A stretch of DNA of 64,000 nucleotides. It comes from an uncultured Lachnospiraceae bacterium (GTDB lineage: Bacteria > Bacillota > Clostridia > Lachnospirales > Lachnospiraceae). Below the pieces are notes generated by a model. That model had not been told where the DNA came from, made no database searches, and saw nothing but the letters and a program-made list of their open reading frames with translations. The stretch is taken from contig CAJTOL010000008.1 in assembly GCA_910577645.1 (NCBI GenBank), forward strand, positions 31,314-95,313. Reading direction: 5' to 3'. The translations under genes and the position numbers were made by a program. Positions 1 through 7,695 of the stretch are shown piece after piece (within the stretch, counting starts at the first letter, position 1; the number at the start of each line of letters is the position of its first letter).

Positions 1-30
1 AAGTGCAAAAAGGCTGGATATGAAGAATAG
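1..30 (+). CDS. C-terminal end of an upstream gene (partial)
   Basis: Reading from base 1, the first frame gives KCKKAGYEE and then TAG at 28-30. It is followed 13 bases later by a strong hairpin, as expected for the end of a transcription unit. The short tail resembles the end of a GNAT acetyltransferase (the usual YKKAGF/YE ending), but nine residues are too few to name a family. Upstream sequence is outside the window. Confidence 0.35.
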   Translation, partial: KCKKAGYEE

Positions 31-43
31 ATAGTAAAGAAAG

Positions 44-82
44 AGAACCCTGGAAAGGTTCCGGACTATTTTCCAGGGTTCT
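44..82 (+). terminator. Terminator-like hairpin
   Basis: AGAACCCTGGAA (44-55) pairs perfectly with TTCCAGGGTTCT (71-82) around a 15-base loop. It lies just after the stop codon at 28-30. The T-run after the stem is short (CTTATGG), so termination efficiency is uncertain. Confidence 0.55.
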
Positions 83-143
83 TATGGAAAATTCACCGAT
101 CCTATGATAAAATTATAGAAAGACAATAGAGAGGAGCGGCTTC

Positions 144-887
144 ATGAGAAAAGGTTTTTTAAAAAAGCTGGCAGCAGTTGTTCTCACTGTAGTTTGCACA
201 GCGGGATTAAGCATTCCGGCGCTGGCTGCAGGCTGGAAGCAGGATAATAAGGGCTGGTGGTACGAGACAGAGGACGGCGGCTATCTGACCAATACCTGGT
301 GGCAGGATCAGGACGGGATGTGGTATGTTTTCGATCAAAACGGTTACATTTACACAAATACCTACCGGATGATAGACGGGGTTCTGTATCCCTTTTTAAG
401 CAACGGAATGTGGGCCGGAACCGCATTTGCAGATTACGGACAAGGCGTATGGACGGGGAATACTTATGCGAATCCCTGGTCCGGAGTTTCCGTTACCGTA
501 CCGGAGGGAGCGGTATTTTCCTATGATTTGGATGCCATTATGCTCAGCGGTTCCTTTATCCAGGAATTTATGCTTACCTTACCGGGAGGCCTGGACGGCC
601 AAATCACCTTAACCTACCATGATATCAATGCCTATCCTGAGATAACGGATGAACAGTACACATCCATAGCAGCCATTTCTCTGGCGGAAGCCGGTCTTCA
701 GATTACCGGAAGCCAGCAGGTAAAACTGAATGGAAAGGTCTATACAAAGGTATCGTCCACAATATCCGGAGCCATTTTTGCAGACTGTTATTTCCGGCGT
801 GTGGGCCATTATATGGAGATATTTTTAACAAGCTATTCCCTGGGGGATAAGGCGGCCATAGATAGCGTAATGGCGACGATACGATAA
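144..887 (+). CDS. Secreted cell-wall-binding-repeat protein
   Basis: The 247-residue protein begins with a basic start and a hydrophobic stretch ending in ALAA, a Sec signal peptide. Residues about 30-90 hold aromatic choline-binding-type repeats (GWWYE, GMWYVFDQNGY), the modules that attach proteins to cell-wall polymers in Firmicutes. The C-terminal 150 residues form a domain of unknown function, including a segment (AGLQITGSQQVKLNGKVYTKV) typical of small exported domains. The start is set by GAGAGGAG 8 bases upstream. Substrate or enzymatic activity cannot be read. A second protein with the same type of repeats lies at 2298-3194 but is otherwise unrelated. Confidence 0.75.
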   Translation: MRKGFLKKLAAVVLTVVCTAGLSIPALAAGWKQDNKGWWYETEDGGYLTNTWWQDQDGMWYVFDQNGYIYTNTYRMIDGVLYPFLSNGMWAGTAFADYGQGVWTGNTYANPWSGVSVTVPEGAVFSYDLDAIMLSGSFIQEFMLTLPGGLDGQITLTYHDINAYPEITDEQYTSIAAISLAEAGLQITGSQQVKLNGKVYTKVSSTISGAIFADCYFRRVGHYMEIFLTSYSLGDKAAIDSVMATIR

Positions 888-937
888 AACTCCTGAAAGA
901 TTACTAAAACAGAAAAGAAGAGGGAAACATATCCTAC

Positions 938-986
938 AAAATTTTCAATGGAGATGTCATTTTGCGACATCTCCATTGAAAATTTT
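938..986. repeat. Palindromic repeat, GCAAAATGA family (copy 1)
   Basis: A perfect 21-bp inverted repeat (938-958 with 966-986) around the loop ATTTTGC. On the minus strand it contains GGAGATGTCGCAAAATGA, the arm shared by the other dispersed copies at 1648, 5903, 17428, 19970, 26188 and 47093. Its left half encodes the last residues and the stop codon of the DUF1062 gene, and it sits between two converging genes where it could also end both transcripts. Confidence 0.7.
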
Positions 987-1553
987 ATAATCAGGTAATT
1001 CATTATTAAAAACAAGGGTAATACCTCCTTTTAATTTACATTTTTTCAAATCCTGCTCGGGAATACTTTTTATTTTCCCTCTTGTAATCAGTTGCAGATA
1101 TTCCTTTTCTGACAGAAGTAATTTGCTTCTCACAACAGAAGACACCTTAACAGAAAGAGAATGCTTATTTTTGATTTCGAGTTGTACGGCTTCATTTAGA
1201 GAAAAGCAATCACCAATAACAGAATATTTGGGCGAACTGACTTCTACACCGTTCTCTTGCAAAAACTGGCTGTTCATTGCATATTTTTCTACAAGCTCGT
1301 TATTATTTTTATAAAATCCATCTAATCGTTCTGGCTTTAATGCTTGTGGAGAAATACGGGAATAAACAGTAGCGTTCCATGTGGTATTGCAATCAGAGCA
1401 TTTGTAAATCAACCAAATATCCAAGTATCTGCGCTGGGCATTTATTCGGAATTGCCGTGAACAAGCAAAAAGATTTTTTCTTCCGCATTTCTTGCAATAT
1501 TTTAGTACAGGCAGCAAGGAAAGGCTTTGTACTTCCCATATAATTTTTTTCAC
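957..1553 (-). CDS. DUF1062 domain protein
   Basis: A 198-residue protein matching the DUF1062 family, whose function is unknown. Two Cys pairs, CKKCG near the N-terminus and CSDC about 35 residues later, suggest a zinc ribbon. The C-terminal half is charged and looks like a nucleic-acid or regulator-type fold, but no catalytic motif is visible. I place the start at the GTG at 1553, because a strong AGGAGGGAGG ribosome site lies 7 bases upstream; an ATG 36 bases further out has no such site. The last residues (NGDVAK and stop) are encoded by a dispersed palindromic repeat, so the natural C-terminus may have been replaced. Confidence 0.7.
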   Translation of the reverse strand: MKKIIWEVQSLSLLPVLKYCKKCGRKNLFACSRQFRINAQRRYLDIWLIYKCSDCNTTWNATVYSRISPQALKPERLDGFYKNNNELVEKYAMNSQFLQENGVEVSSPKYSVIGDCFSLNEAVQLEIKNKHSLSVKVSSVVRSKLLLSEKEYLQLITRGKIKSIPEQDLKKCKLKGGITLVFNNELPDYKIFNGDVAK

Positions 1554-1647
1554 TCCGTAATTCCTCCCTCCTATGTTTCTTACAAGCAAATTGTATCATC
1601 ATACAATACAGAACCAAACCTAATACTCTTTTTGTAAATAAACATAA

Positions 1648-1711
1648 GAAACGGGAATGCCGCAAAATGAAATAGAAAGTCTTTGGTTTCATTTTGCAAC
1701 ATCCCCGTTTC
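1648..1711. repeat. Palindromic repeat, GCAAAATGA family (copy 2)
   Basis: GAAACGGGAATGCCGCAAAA (from 1648) pairs with the arm TTTCATTTTGCAACATCCCCGTTTC ending at 1711. The short central part, TAGAAAGTCTTTGG, is a remnant of the longer centre seen in the copy at 19970. It lies immediately downstream of the gene at 1714-1992, where it could terminate transcription. Confidence 0.75.
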
Positions 1712-1713
1712 TG

Positions 1714-1992
1714 TCAATCATATTCTTTTTTTAACTGCCCGATAATTCTCTGAATACTTTTTAAAGATAGAAAATATTTTTCGGCAAGGAATTCCATTCG
1801 TTTCCCTGCAAGGTAGTCATCATAAATACGTCGGTTTCTATCTTGTAATTCCTGACGGGTTGAGGTTGTTTCCCCCCAGCTTTTTTTGTTATCAGAAATT
1901 CTGGGGATATACAAAAATTCTCCATCAATGTATTCCTGGACTTTCAGAAGTAAATCATGCGGCAGAACGTGTGTTGCTTTTTTGTAACCCAT
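1714..1992 (-). CDS. CD3324-family small DNA-binding-like protein
   Basis: A 92-residue protein of the CD3324 family (related to Mor-type transcription activators). The pattern is typical: N-terminal GYKKATHVLP, a middle YIDGEFLYIPR, and a C-terminal helix-turn-helix-like segment (LAEKYFLSLKSIQRIIGQLKKE). Members are small cytoplasmic proteins, presumably DNA-binding, of unknown targets. It starts after TTAGGAGTGCAAA. A possible 9-residue leader ORF and a small hairpin lie in its 5' region (2065-2110). It is a single-gene unit, ended by the palindromic repeat at 1648-1711. Confidence 0.7.
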   Translation of the reverse strand: MGYKKATHVLPHDLLLKVQEYIDGEFLYIPRISDNKKSWGETTSTRQELQDRNRRIYDDYLAGKRMEFLAEKYFLSLKSIQRIIGQLKKEYD

Positions 1993-2080
1993 TTTGCACT
2001 CCTAATGTGATTTGCCTGTCGGAAACTGCAAGGTCTATCTGCAACACCTATTCATATTTTAACCGTTGCGATAGCCTTGC

Positions 2081-2110
2081 TTACGCAACAATGACGATAG
2101 GATTAAGCAT
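2081..2110 (-). CDS. Possible leader micro-ORF MLNPIVIVA
   Basis: Nine codons (MLNPIVIVA then TAA) follow a near-perfect ribosome site, GGAAAGGAGG, about 9 bases upstream. The last codons overlap one arm of a 6-bp stem (CGCAAC 2084-2089 with GTTGCG 2065-2070), an arrangement seen in translational attenuators. No known leader peptide is recognised, and the ORF may be a chance result of a strong purine run. Confidence 0.25.
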   Translation of the reverse strand: MLNPIVIVA

Positions 2111-2220
2111 AAATCCCAATCCTCCTTTCCTTTTACTCCACACTAAAAATTTTATTGCAAAGTGCGGCAAGGTGAAACCTCAAATTCATTTATGAAAAGA
2201 AGATGAGGAACATATATACA

Positions 2221-2268
2221 AAAATCCGGAAAGATTCCCTATGTCAGTGGATTCTTTCCGGATTTTTT
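2221..2268. terminator. Bidirectional terminator
   Basis: AAAATCCGGAAAGA (2221-2234) pairs with TCTTTCCGGATTTT (2253-2266), followed by a T-run; the opposite strand also gives a T-rich tail. It lies 30 bases after the stop of the minus-strand gene at 2298. Confidence 0.85.
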
Positions 2269-2297
2269 GCACATTTTTATTTCTGCAGGGCTATCGG

Positions 2298-3194
2298 CTA
2301 TTTAAGGGAACCGTCAGCTCCTGGGGTAAATAACATGGGTTTGGTCAGCATGCTGCCGTCAGAAAGCATGTAATAGGTCTTGCCGTCTACCTGGATAAAT
2401 CCGGTGGTCATTACCCCGTTCTCAGGATTTAAATAGTACCATTTTCCGTCTAACTCCAGCCATCCGGTGCAGAGAGCGCCGTCAGCGCCGTAGTAATACC
2501 AGTTTCCGTTCTCTTCTGACCAGCCTAAGGGCTTTACAGAGCCGGAAGCTTCAGAATCGCCGTTGTCATTGGAATGGTCAGAAGGGTTGGAATTAAACCG
2601 CATAACCTTGCTGGCGGTATTAGAGCCGTTTTCTGTCCAAATAACACAGGCGCTTCCGGGAGTCAGGCTGTCAATATAGATCATCTGACGGGTCAGATAA
2701 GGAGTCAGGTAGCAATCGGCAGGAATTTCATAAACCTGGCCGCCAACAGCGGTTAAGGCAGCGGACCCATCCTGGCGAATCTGTAAATCTTTAACAATAA
2801 CATAAGCCGGAACCTGATAATCAGCCGGTACGTTGACGAAAATCACGTCCGCATTAGCCATGGGGGGCAGGCTCATGGTCATGGCGGGACCTACATAAGC
2901 ATAAACCGTCTCGCCTTCCCGGATTTCTTCGTAGGTTACAGGCATACCGGAAACGGCATCCAGAATAAGCGCGCCCTCTGTGGTAACCACTACCTCATTG
3001 TGAATGGCAGAGGTATCGGAGTTGGTCAGGTGAAGGCTTTTACCGTCCCCTTTTTCTGCGGTTCCGTAAACATATACGGGTGCAAGCTCCGGGGTACTCT
3101 GTATGGTGCTGTCAGCCTGGGTCGTTATGGCTGCTCCCAGGGCCAGGGCGGCTATAGCGCTGAAGGTCAAACATAATTTGGTTAATTTTCTCAT
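2298..3194 (-). CDS. Secreted protein with C-terminal cell-wall-binding repeats
   Basis: A 298-residue exported protein. It has a signal peptide (MRKLTKL, then a hydrophobic run ending ITTQA), an internal domain of about 180 residues without a recognised family, a Ser/Asn/Asp-rich linker (SNPSDHSNDNGDSEASGS) and three C-terminal choline-binding-type repeats (NWYYYGADG, KWYYLNPENG, KTYYMLSDGS). The start at 3194 is chosen over an ATG 42 bases upstream because it has AGGAGG at the right distance and gives a clean signal peptide. The N-terminal domain may be a small beta-rich wall or copper-amine-oxidase-like domain, but that is a guess. A terminator lies downstream at 2221-2268. Confidence 0.75.
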   Translation of the reverse strand: MRKLTKLCLTFSAIAALALGAAITTQADSTIQSTPELAPVYVYGTAEKGDGKSLHLTNSDTSAIHNEVVVTTEGALILDAVSGMPVTYEEIREGETVYAYVGPAMTMSLPPMANADVIFVNVPADYQVPAYVIVKDLQIRQDGSAALTAVGGQVYEIPADCYLTPYLTRQMIYIDSLTPGSACVIWTENGSNTASKVMRFNSNPSDHSNDNGDSEASGSVKPLGWSEENGNWYYYGADGALCTGWLELDGKWYYLNPENGVMTTGFIQVDGKTYYMLSDGSMLTKPMLFTPGADGSLK

Positions 3195-3318
3195 AAAAAA
3201 TCCTCCTGTTATACTGCCGTTAAATAACAGCGTCATATTTGATGCACTGTTATCTTAGCACAGGAGGAAGGGAATTCCAATAAATCTTCTATGAAGGTTT
3301 TCTGACGTTTTTCTGACT

Positions 3319-3876
3319 TTAGAAAAATAAATGTTCAATAAGGATTTTTAACCCCATTGTGATTAAGATAATGCCTCCGGCCAGCTCCGCCTTTGACTTA
3401 TAGCGGATGCCGAACACATTTCCGATACGGACTCCGGCAATGGACAGGGCAAAGGTGACAATGCCGATAAAGCTGACAGCCGGGATAATCTGCACATTTA
3501 AAAAGGCAAAGGTAACCCCTATAGCCAGGGCGTCAATGCTGGTGGCAATGGCCAGAAGGGCCATATTGCCGGGGGATACGGAGCAATCCATCTCTTCCTC
3601 GCTTTTACTGAAAGCTTCCTTTGCCATGTTAAAGCCAATGATGCCAAGGAGAATAAAAGCGATCCAGTGATCAAACCGAGTGATCACCGTGCGGAACTGG
3701 TAACCTAAAAAGTAGCCGATAGCCGGCATCAGAGCCTGAAAGCTTCCGAACCAGAGACCGATAATCCCGGCGTGTTTCCATCGCATACAGGGCATGGAAA
3801 GCCCTTTGCAGATAGAGACGGCAAAGGCATCCATGGAGAGTCCAAGGGCAATTAAAAAAAGTTCAAACAGGGACAT
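3319..3876 (-). CDS. mntP: Manganese efflux pump MntP
   Basis: A 185-residue membrane protein of the MntP/DUF204 family, which exports Mn2+. Six hydrophobic segments form two three-helix repeats. The family hallmark Asp residues in membrane segments are present (LSMDAFAVSICKG near residue 15 and TSIDALAIGVTFA near residue 113). Length is normal. It starts 12 bases after the stop of the NYN-domain gene and is the last gene of an apparent MATE-NYN-mntP operon. The manganese riboswitch (yybP-ykoY) often found before mntP is not visible here, as the space is too small. Confidence 0.9.
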   Translation of the reverse strand: MSLFELFLIALGLSMDAFAVSICKGLSMPCMRWKHAGIIGLWFGSFQALMPAIGYFLGYQFRTVITRFDHWIAFILLGIIGFNMAKEAFSKSEEEMDCSVSPGNMALLAIATSIDALAIGVTFAFLNVQIIPAVSFIGIVTFALSIAGVRIGNVFGIRYKSKAELAGGIILITMGLKILIEHLFF

Positions 3877-3888
3877 GGGAAAATTCTC

Positions 3889-4437
3889 CTAATTTTTTTT
3901 CTTCTTTTTTTCCGGCTTTTTTACCCGGTCCAGCCGGATATCCTCCAGATATTCCAGGAGATCCGGATCCACATGGTCAAAGAGCCAGTTTTTTCGGGAA
4001 GGAGTTTTCTCAAGATGCTGCTTCTTGATTTCCACATTGGTTTCTTTAATCTCTTTTTTTAAGTCATGGGCGGAAAGCCTCATGGCGCCCTTTCCCAGAA
4101 TGATTATCTGCTCCAGTTTATCAGAAGTGGCTACCGCTACGCTGTAGCGCCGATCCATCTGCTGGGTAACCTTTTCTATGTACTGATCGGCAGTTTCAGC
4201 CTCCTTGGTAAATACCACATGGATATTATTGTACTGAATGACTGTGCCCGGGTTGTTTTTCACTTTATAGCCGTCAAATACTACGATTACATGACATTTT
4301 TTATAGCCTTGGTAATTGCACAGGGTATCCTGGAGGGAAGTTCTGGCGGCGTCTAAATTAACAGCAGCCAATTCCTTTAATTCCGGCCAGGCGTGGATGA
4401 TGTTGTATCCGTCCACCAGCAGATATTCACAGGTCAT
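3889..4437 (-). CDS. NYN-domain endoribonuclease (YacP/Rae1-like)
   Basis: A 182-residue cytoplasmic protein with a NYN (PIN-like) nuclease domain. The N-terminal LLVDGYNIIHAWPEL motif carries the first catalytic Asp, VVFDGYK the second, and a later acidic TADQYIE/ATSDKLEQ segment completes the site. This matches the YacP/Rae1 family; Rae1 of Bacillus subtilis cleaves mRNA in the ribosomal A site. The C-terminus is a lysine-rich tail (KKPEKKKKKN), suited to RNA or ribosome contact. Its gene lies 9 bases downstream of the MATE gene and 12 before mntP, so the three are probably co-transcribed. Confidence 0.85.
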   Translation of the reverse strand: MTCEYLLVDGYNIIHAWPELKELAAVNLDAARTSLQDTLCNYQGYKKCHVIVVFDGYKVKNNPGTVIQYNNIHVVFTKEAETADQYIEKVTQQMDRRYSVAVATSDKLEQIIILGKGAMRLSAHDLKKEIKETNVEIKKQHLEKTPSRKNWLFDHVDPDLLEYLEDIRLDRVKKPEKKKKKN

Positions 4438-4446
4438 AACGGCTCC

Positions 4447-5805
4447 TTAATTTTTACTGAGAGGCTTGACTTTCAGCTTATAAATCCGGATAAACAGGAT
4501 GGTGCTGAACGTGACGGAAAGAAGCTCTGCCAAGGGGAAGGAAAACCAGACAGCATTTAAACCAAACAGGACAGCGAATAAAAATGCCAGGGGCAGGATC
4601 CCGATAAGCTGGCGGATAATGGATACAATCAGGCTGTAGACGCCGTTTCCAAGAGCCTGGAATACAGAACCTACAATAATGCAGTAACCGGCAAACAAAA
4701 AGCTTAAGCTGATGATTTTAAGAGCCGGAATACCAATCTCCAGCATATGATCGGAAGCGTTAAACAGGAGAAGGAGCTGCCTGGGGAAAAGCTGGAAAGC
4801 AACCAGCCCAATAAGCATGATGGACACAGCGCTGATAACCGAAAGTTTGATGGTATCCATGATTCTCTTTTTATTTTTTGCGCCGAAATTGTAGGCAATA
4901 ATAGGGATCATGCCATTGTTAAGGCCGAAAATAGGCATGAAGATAAAACTTTGAAGCTTAAAGTAAACACCTAATACAGAGACGGCAGTTTCTGAGAAGC
5001 CAATGAGAATGCGGTTCATGCCCAGAAGCATCAGGGAACCGATGGACTGCATAATCGTGCTGGGAACTCCTACCGTGTAGATGGTGCGGATGGTAGCGCC
5101 ATGGGGGTGGAAACCTTTAAAGGACATAGAAATGTCCGGGTTTCTCTTCATATTAAAAAGAAGTGACATAAGCATGGCTACAATCTGGCCAAATACCGTT
5201 GCCAGAGCTGCGCCCCGGATCCCCATCTTAGGCGCTCCGAAAAGACCGAAGATCAGGATGGGGTCAAATATAATATTGAGGATAGCGCCGGTACCCTGAG
5301 AGTACATATTATAGATGGTGCGGCCGGTAGACTGGATGATGCGTTCAAACATCATCTCACCGAAAATTCCGAAGCCCAGCACGGTACAGATGATCATATA
5401 CTGCACGCCCAGCTCTATAATTTCCGGATTAGAAGTCTGACTGGAAAAATAGAATCGGGACAGGGTAAGGCCCATAATGGCAAATACTGCGTAGCTTACA
5501 AATGCCAGAAACACACCGTTTACGGCAGCCAGGTTTGCAAGATCCCGGCGCCCCTCCCCTAAGGATCTGGACAAAAGCGCATTAACACCTACACAGGTGC
5601 CTGCGGAAACGGCGATCATCAGATTTTGAATGGGAAATGCCAGTGAAACGGCAGTCAGGGCTGCTTCGCTGATTTGGGCGACAAAAATACTGTCAATAAT
5701 ATTATACAGCGCCTGCACCAGCATAGAAATCATCATTGGCAGGGACATGGTAAACAGCAGTTTGGAAACAGGCATGGTGCCCATTTTATTTTCTGTCTGC
5801 GACAT
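4447..5805 (-). CDS. MATE family multidrug/cation antiporter
   Basis: A 452-residue integral membrane protein with about twelve hydrophobic segments in two homologous halves, typical of MATE exporters that extrude drugs or cationic metabolites using Na+ or H+. Characteristic segments include the N-terminal PVSKLLFTMSLPMMISMLVQALYN region and VGVNALLSR. The start at 5805 follows AAGGAGGAACC; the 12 codons upstream of it lack a ribosome site. It leads the operon with the NYN and mntP genes. Substrate cannot be inferred. Confidence 0.88.
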   Translation of the reverse strand: MSQTENKMGTMPVSKLLFTMSLPMMISMLVQALYNIIDSIFVAQISEAALTAVSLAFPIQNLMIAVSAGTCVGVNALLSRSLGEGRRDLANLAAVNGVFLAFVSYAVFAIMGLTLSRFYFSSQTSNPEIIELGVQYMIICTVLGFGIFGEMMFERIIQSTGRTIYNMYSQGTGAILNIIFDPILIFGLFGAPKMGIRGAALATVFGQIVAMLMSLLFNMKRNPDISMSFKGFHPHGATIRTIYTVGVPSTIMQSIGSLMLLGMNRILIGFSETAVSVLGVYFKLQSFIFMPIFGLNNGMIPIIAYNFGAKNKKRIMDTIKLSVISAVSIMLIGLVAFQLFPRQLLLLFNASDHMLEIGIPALKIISLSFLFAGYCIIVGSVFQALGNGVYSLIVSIIRQLIGILPLAFLFAVLFGLNAVWFSFPLAELLSVTFSTILFIRIYKLKVKPLSKN

Positions 5806-5902
5806 AATGGTTCCTCCTTTATTTATAATAAGTATGCACAATTGCAGCGTGCTAACTATTGTATCTCCTGGGGGCGGGTTCTGTCAAGAAGAGTCTGAAA
5901 AA

Positions 5903-6062
5903 GGATGTGGATGTGGCAAAATGAAACCAGGAAGTTTCTATCCGCGCTGTCCGCCAACTCTCGCTGACACCTGTACATTTTGACGGATTACATCCATCCT
6001 ATCCAGTACATATGTGCCGGGAATGCGGACATCTGACAATAGAAAGCTTCCTGGTTTTGGGA
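5903..6062. repeat. Palindromic repeat, GCAAAATGA family (copy 3, long form with insert)
   Basis: The left arm GGATGTGGCAAAATGAAACC (5909-5928) runs on into AGGAAGTTTCTATC and pairs with the right arm AATAGAAAGCTTCCTGG ending near 6057. Read on the minus strand, its centre shares CAGATGTCCGCAT, ATGTACTGGA and GGACAGCGC with the centre of the copy at 19970-20092. About 50 extra bases (roughly 5950-6003) lie between the last two blocks. The element sits between the MATE promoter side and the 3' end of the symporter gene. Confidence 0.75.
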
Positions 6063-6066
6063 AAAT

Positions 6067-7608
6067 TTATTTACTGCCAAGGGCTACAGACTGAGGAACC
6101 TCCATCAATTTGTTGTAGCAGGCGAATGCGTCGTCCACCAGCTTCTGCTCCGGGGCTTTGGTAAACAGGCTGACAACCGGGACAATGATAAGCCCTGCCA
6201 GCATGGCGAAAGCGCCTGCATTAATGGGGGACTGGAGGATTACAGGAAAAGCGCTTCTCATCAGCATGTTGGCGGTCATCAGACCGGAGCCAAAGAGAAA
6301 ACAGCACCACACCGAAACCTTGGTGGCCTTTTTCCAGTACAGCCCATAGAGGAAGGGAGCCAAAAAGGATCCTGCCAGCGCGCCCCAGGAGATTCCCATA
6401 AGCTGGGCGATAAAAGTAATGTTGTTTTTATACTGAATTACCGCAAGGACAGCGGAGACGGCGATAAACACTACAATAAGAAGGCGGATAACTGCCACCT
6501 GCTTTTTTTCATCCATGTCCGGCATCAGGGTTTCCTTTAAAAAGTCCAGAGTCAGGGTAGAGCTGGAAGCCATAACCAGAGAGGACAGGGTGGACATGGA
6601 GGCAGACAGTACCAGAATTACCACCAGACCGATTAAAAGCTCCGGAAGGCCGGACAACATGGTGGGAATAACGGCGTCATAGCCTTCGGCAGCCAAATCA
6701 AACTGTCCGGTATATAGCCGTCCAAAGCCGCCTAAAAAGTAGCAGCCGCCGGAAACCACAATGGCAAAAAAGGTGGAGATAATCGTGCCCTTCTGAATGG
6801 CCTTCTCGCTTTTGATGGCGTAAAATTTCTGAACCATCTGAGGCAGTCCCCAGGTTCCCAGGGAAGTTAAAATGATAACTCCAAGGAGGTTTAGAGGATC
6901 CGGCCCGAAGAAGGAGGCAAAAACGCCGGGCTGGGAGGAGGCCGCCGGATCTTCAACAGATGCCAGCTTATTTAAGGCTTCCATAAAGCCTCCGTGACCG
7001 TTTAAAATGGCTGCGATGATAATAACGATACCAGCCAGCATGATGATACCCTGGATAAAGTCGTTGATGGCGGTTGCCATGTAACCTCCCGCCACTACGT
7101 AGATGCCGGTGAGCACTGCCATAGCGATGATACACACCGTATAATCTACATGAAAGGCCATCCCAAAGAGGCGGGACAGGCCGTTGTACAGGGAGGCGGT
7201 ATAGGGAATCAAAAATATAAATACAATTAGAGACGCTCCCAGCTTCAGAGAAGGACTGCCAAACCGCTTTCCGAAAAATTCCGGCATGGTGGCGCTGTTT
7301 AAATGCTGGGTGATAATACGGGTTCTGCGGCCTAAAATTACCCAGGCCAGGAGAGAGCCGATAAGGGCGTTTCCCAGGCCGATCCAGGTGGAAGCGATTC
7401 CGTATTTCCAGCCAAACTGTCCGGCGTAGCCTACAAAAATAACTGCAGAGAAATAGGAGGTTCCATAGGCAAAAGCCGTGAGCCAGGGCCCTACAGAACG
7501 CCCTCCCAGTACAAAACTGTTGACGTCAGAGGTGTGACGCCGGCAGTACAGGCCGATACCGGCCATGACGGAAAAAAAGATTAATACCATTATAATTTTG
7601 ATTACCAT
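6067..7608 (-). CDS. Sodium:solute symporter (SSS family)
   Basis: A 513-residue membrane protein with about thirteen hydrophobic segments, matching the SSS family (PutP/PanF-like). These import a solute with Na+. The conserved core (SYFSAVIFVGYAGQFGWKYG in segment 2, GGYMATAINDFIQGIIM in segment 5, SASMSTLSSLVMASSS in segment 8) holds the Na+-site Ser/Thr residues. It starts after AAGGAGGACATTCC. It lies 87 bases downstream of an acyl-CoA ligase gene on the same strand, which suggests its cargo is a carboxylate activated to a CoA thioester on entry. The cargo itself cannot be named. Confidence 0.88.
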   Translation of the reverse strand: MVIKIIMVLIFFSVMAGIGLYCRRHTSDVNSFVLGGRSVGPWLTAFAYGTSYFSAVIFVGYAGQFGWKYGIASTWIGLGNALIGSLLAWVILGRRTRIITQHLNSATMPEFFGKRFGSPSLKLGASLIVFIFLIPYTASLYNGLSRLFGMAFHVDYTVCIIAMAVLTGIYVVAGGYMATAINDFIQGIIMLAGIVIIIAAILNGHGGFMEALNKLASVEDPAASSQPGVFASFFGPDPLNLLGVIILTSLGTWGLPQMVQKFYAIKSEKAIQKGTIISTFFAIVVSGGCYFLGGFGRLYTGQFDLAAEGYDAVIPTMLSGLPELLIGLVVILVLSASMSTLSSLVMASSSTLTLDFLKETLMPDMDEKKQVAVIRLLIVVFIAVSAVLAVIQYKNNITFIAQLMGISWGALAGSFLAPFLYGLYWKKATKVSVWCCFLFGSGLMTANMLMRSAFPVILQSPINAGAFAMLAGLIIVPVVSLFTKAPEQKLVDDAFACYNKLMEVPQSVALGSK

Positions 7609-7695
7609 TGGAATGTCCTCCTTATGCTGTATGAAATCGGGGGGCCGGCAGTTTAGACGGGGAGCTTTCTGCCCCGCTGTCTGAACTGCTGCGTT

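Noticed and set aside
1860..2195. 111-codon plus-strand frame
   Set aside because: Overlaps the CD3324-type gene in antisense and shows no family or start signal.
3195..3318. yybP-ykoY manganese riboswitch for mntP
   Set aside because: No aptamer-like sequence lies in the 12 bases before mntP, nor before the NYN gene; mntP appears to be transcribed with the MATE gene.
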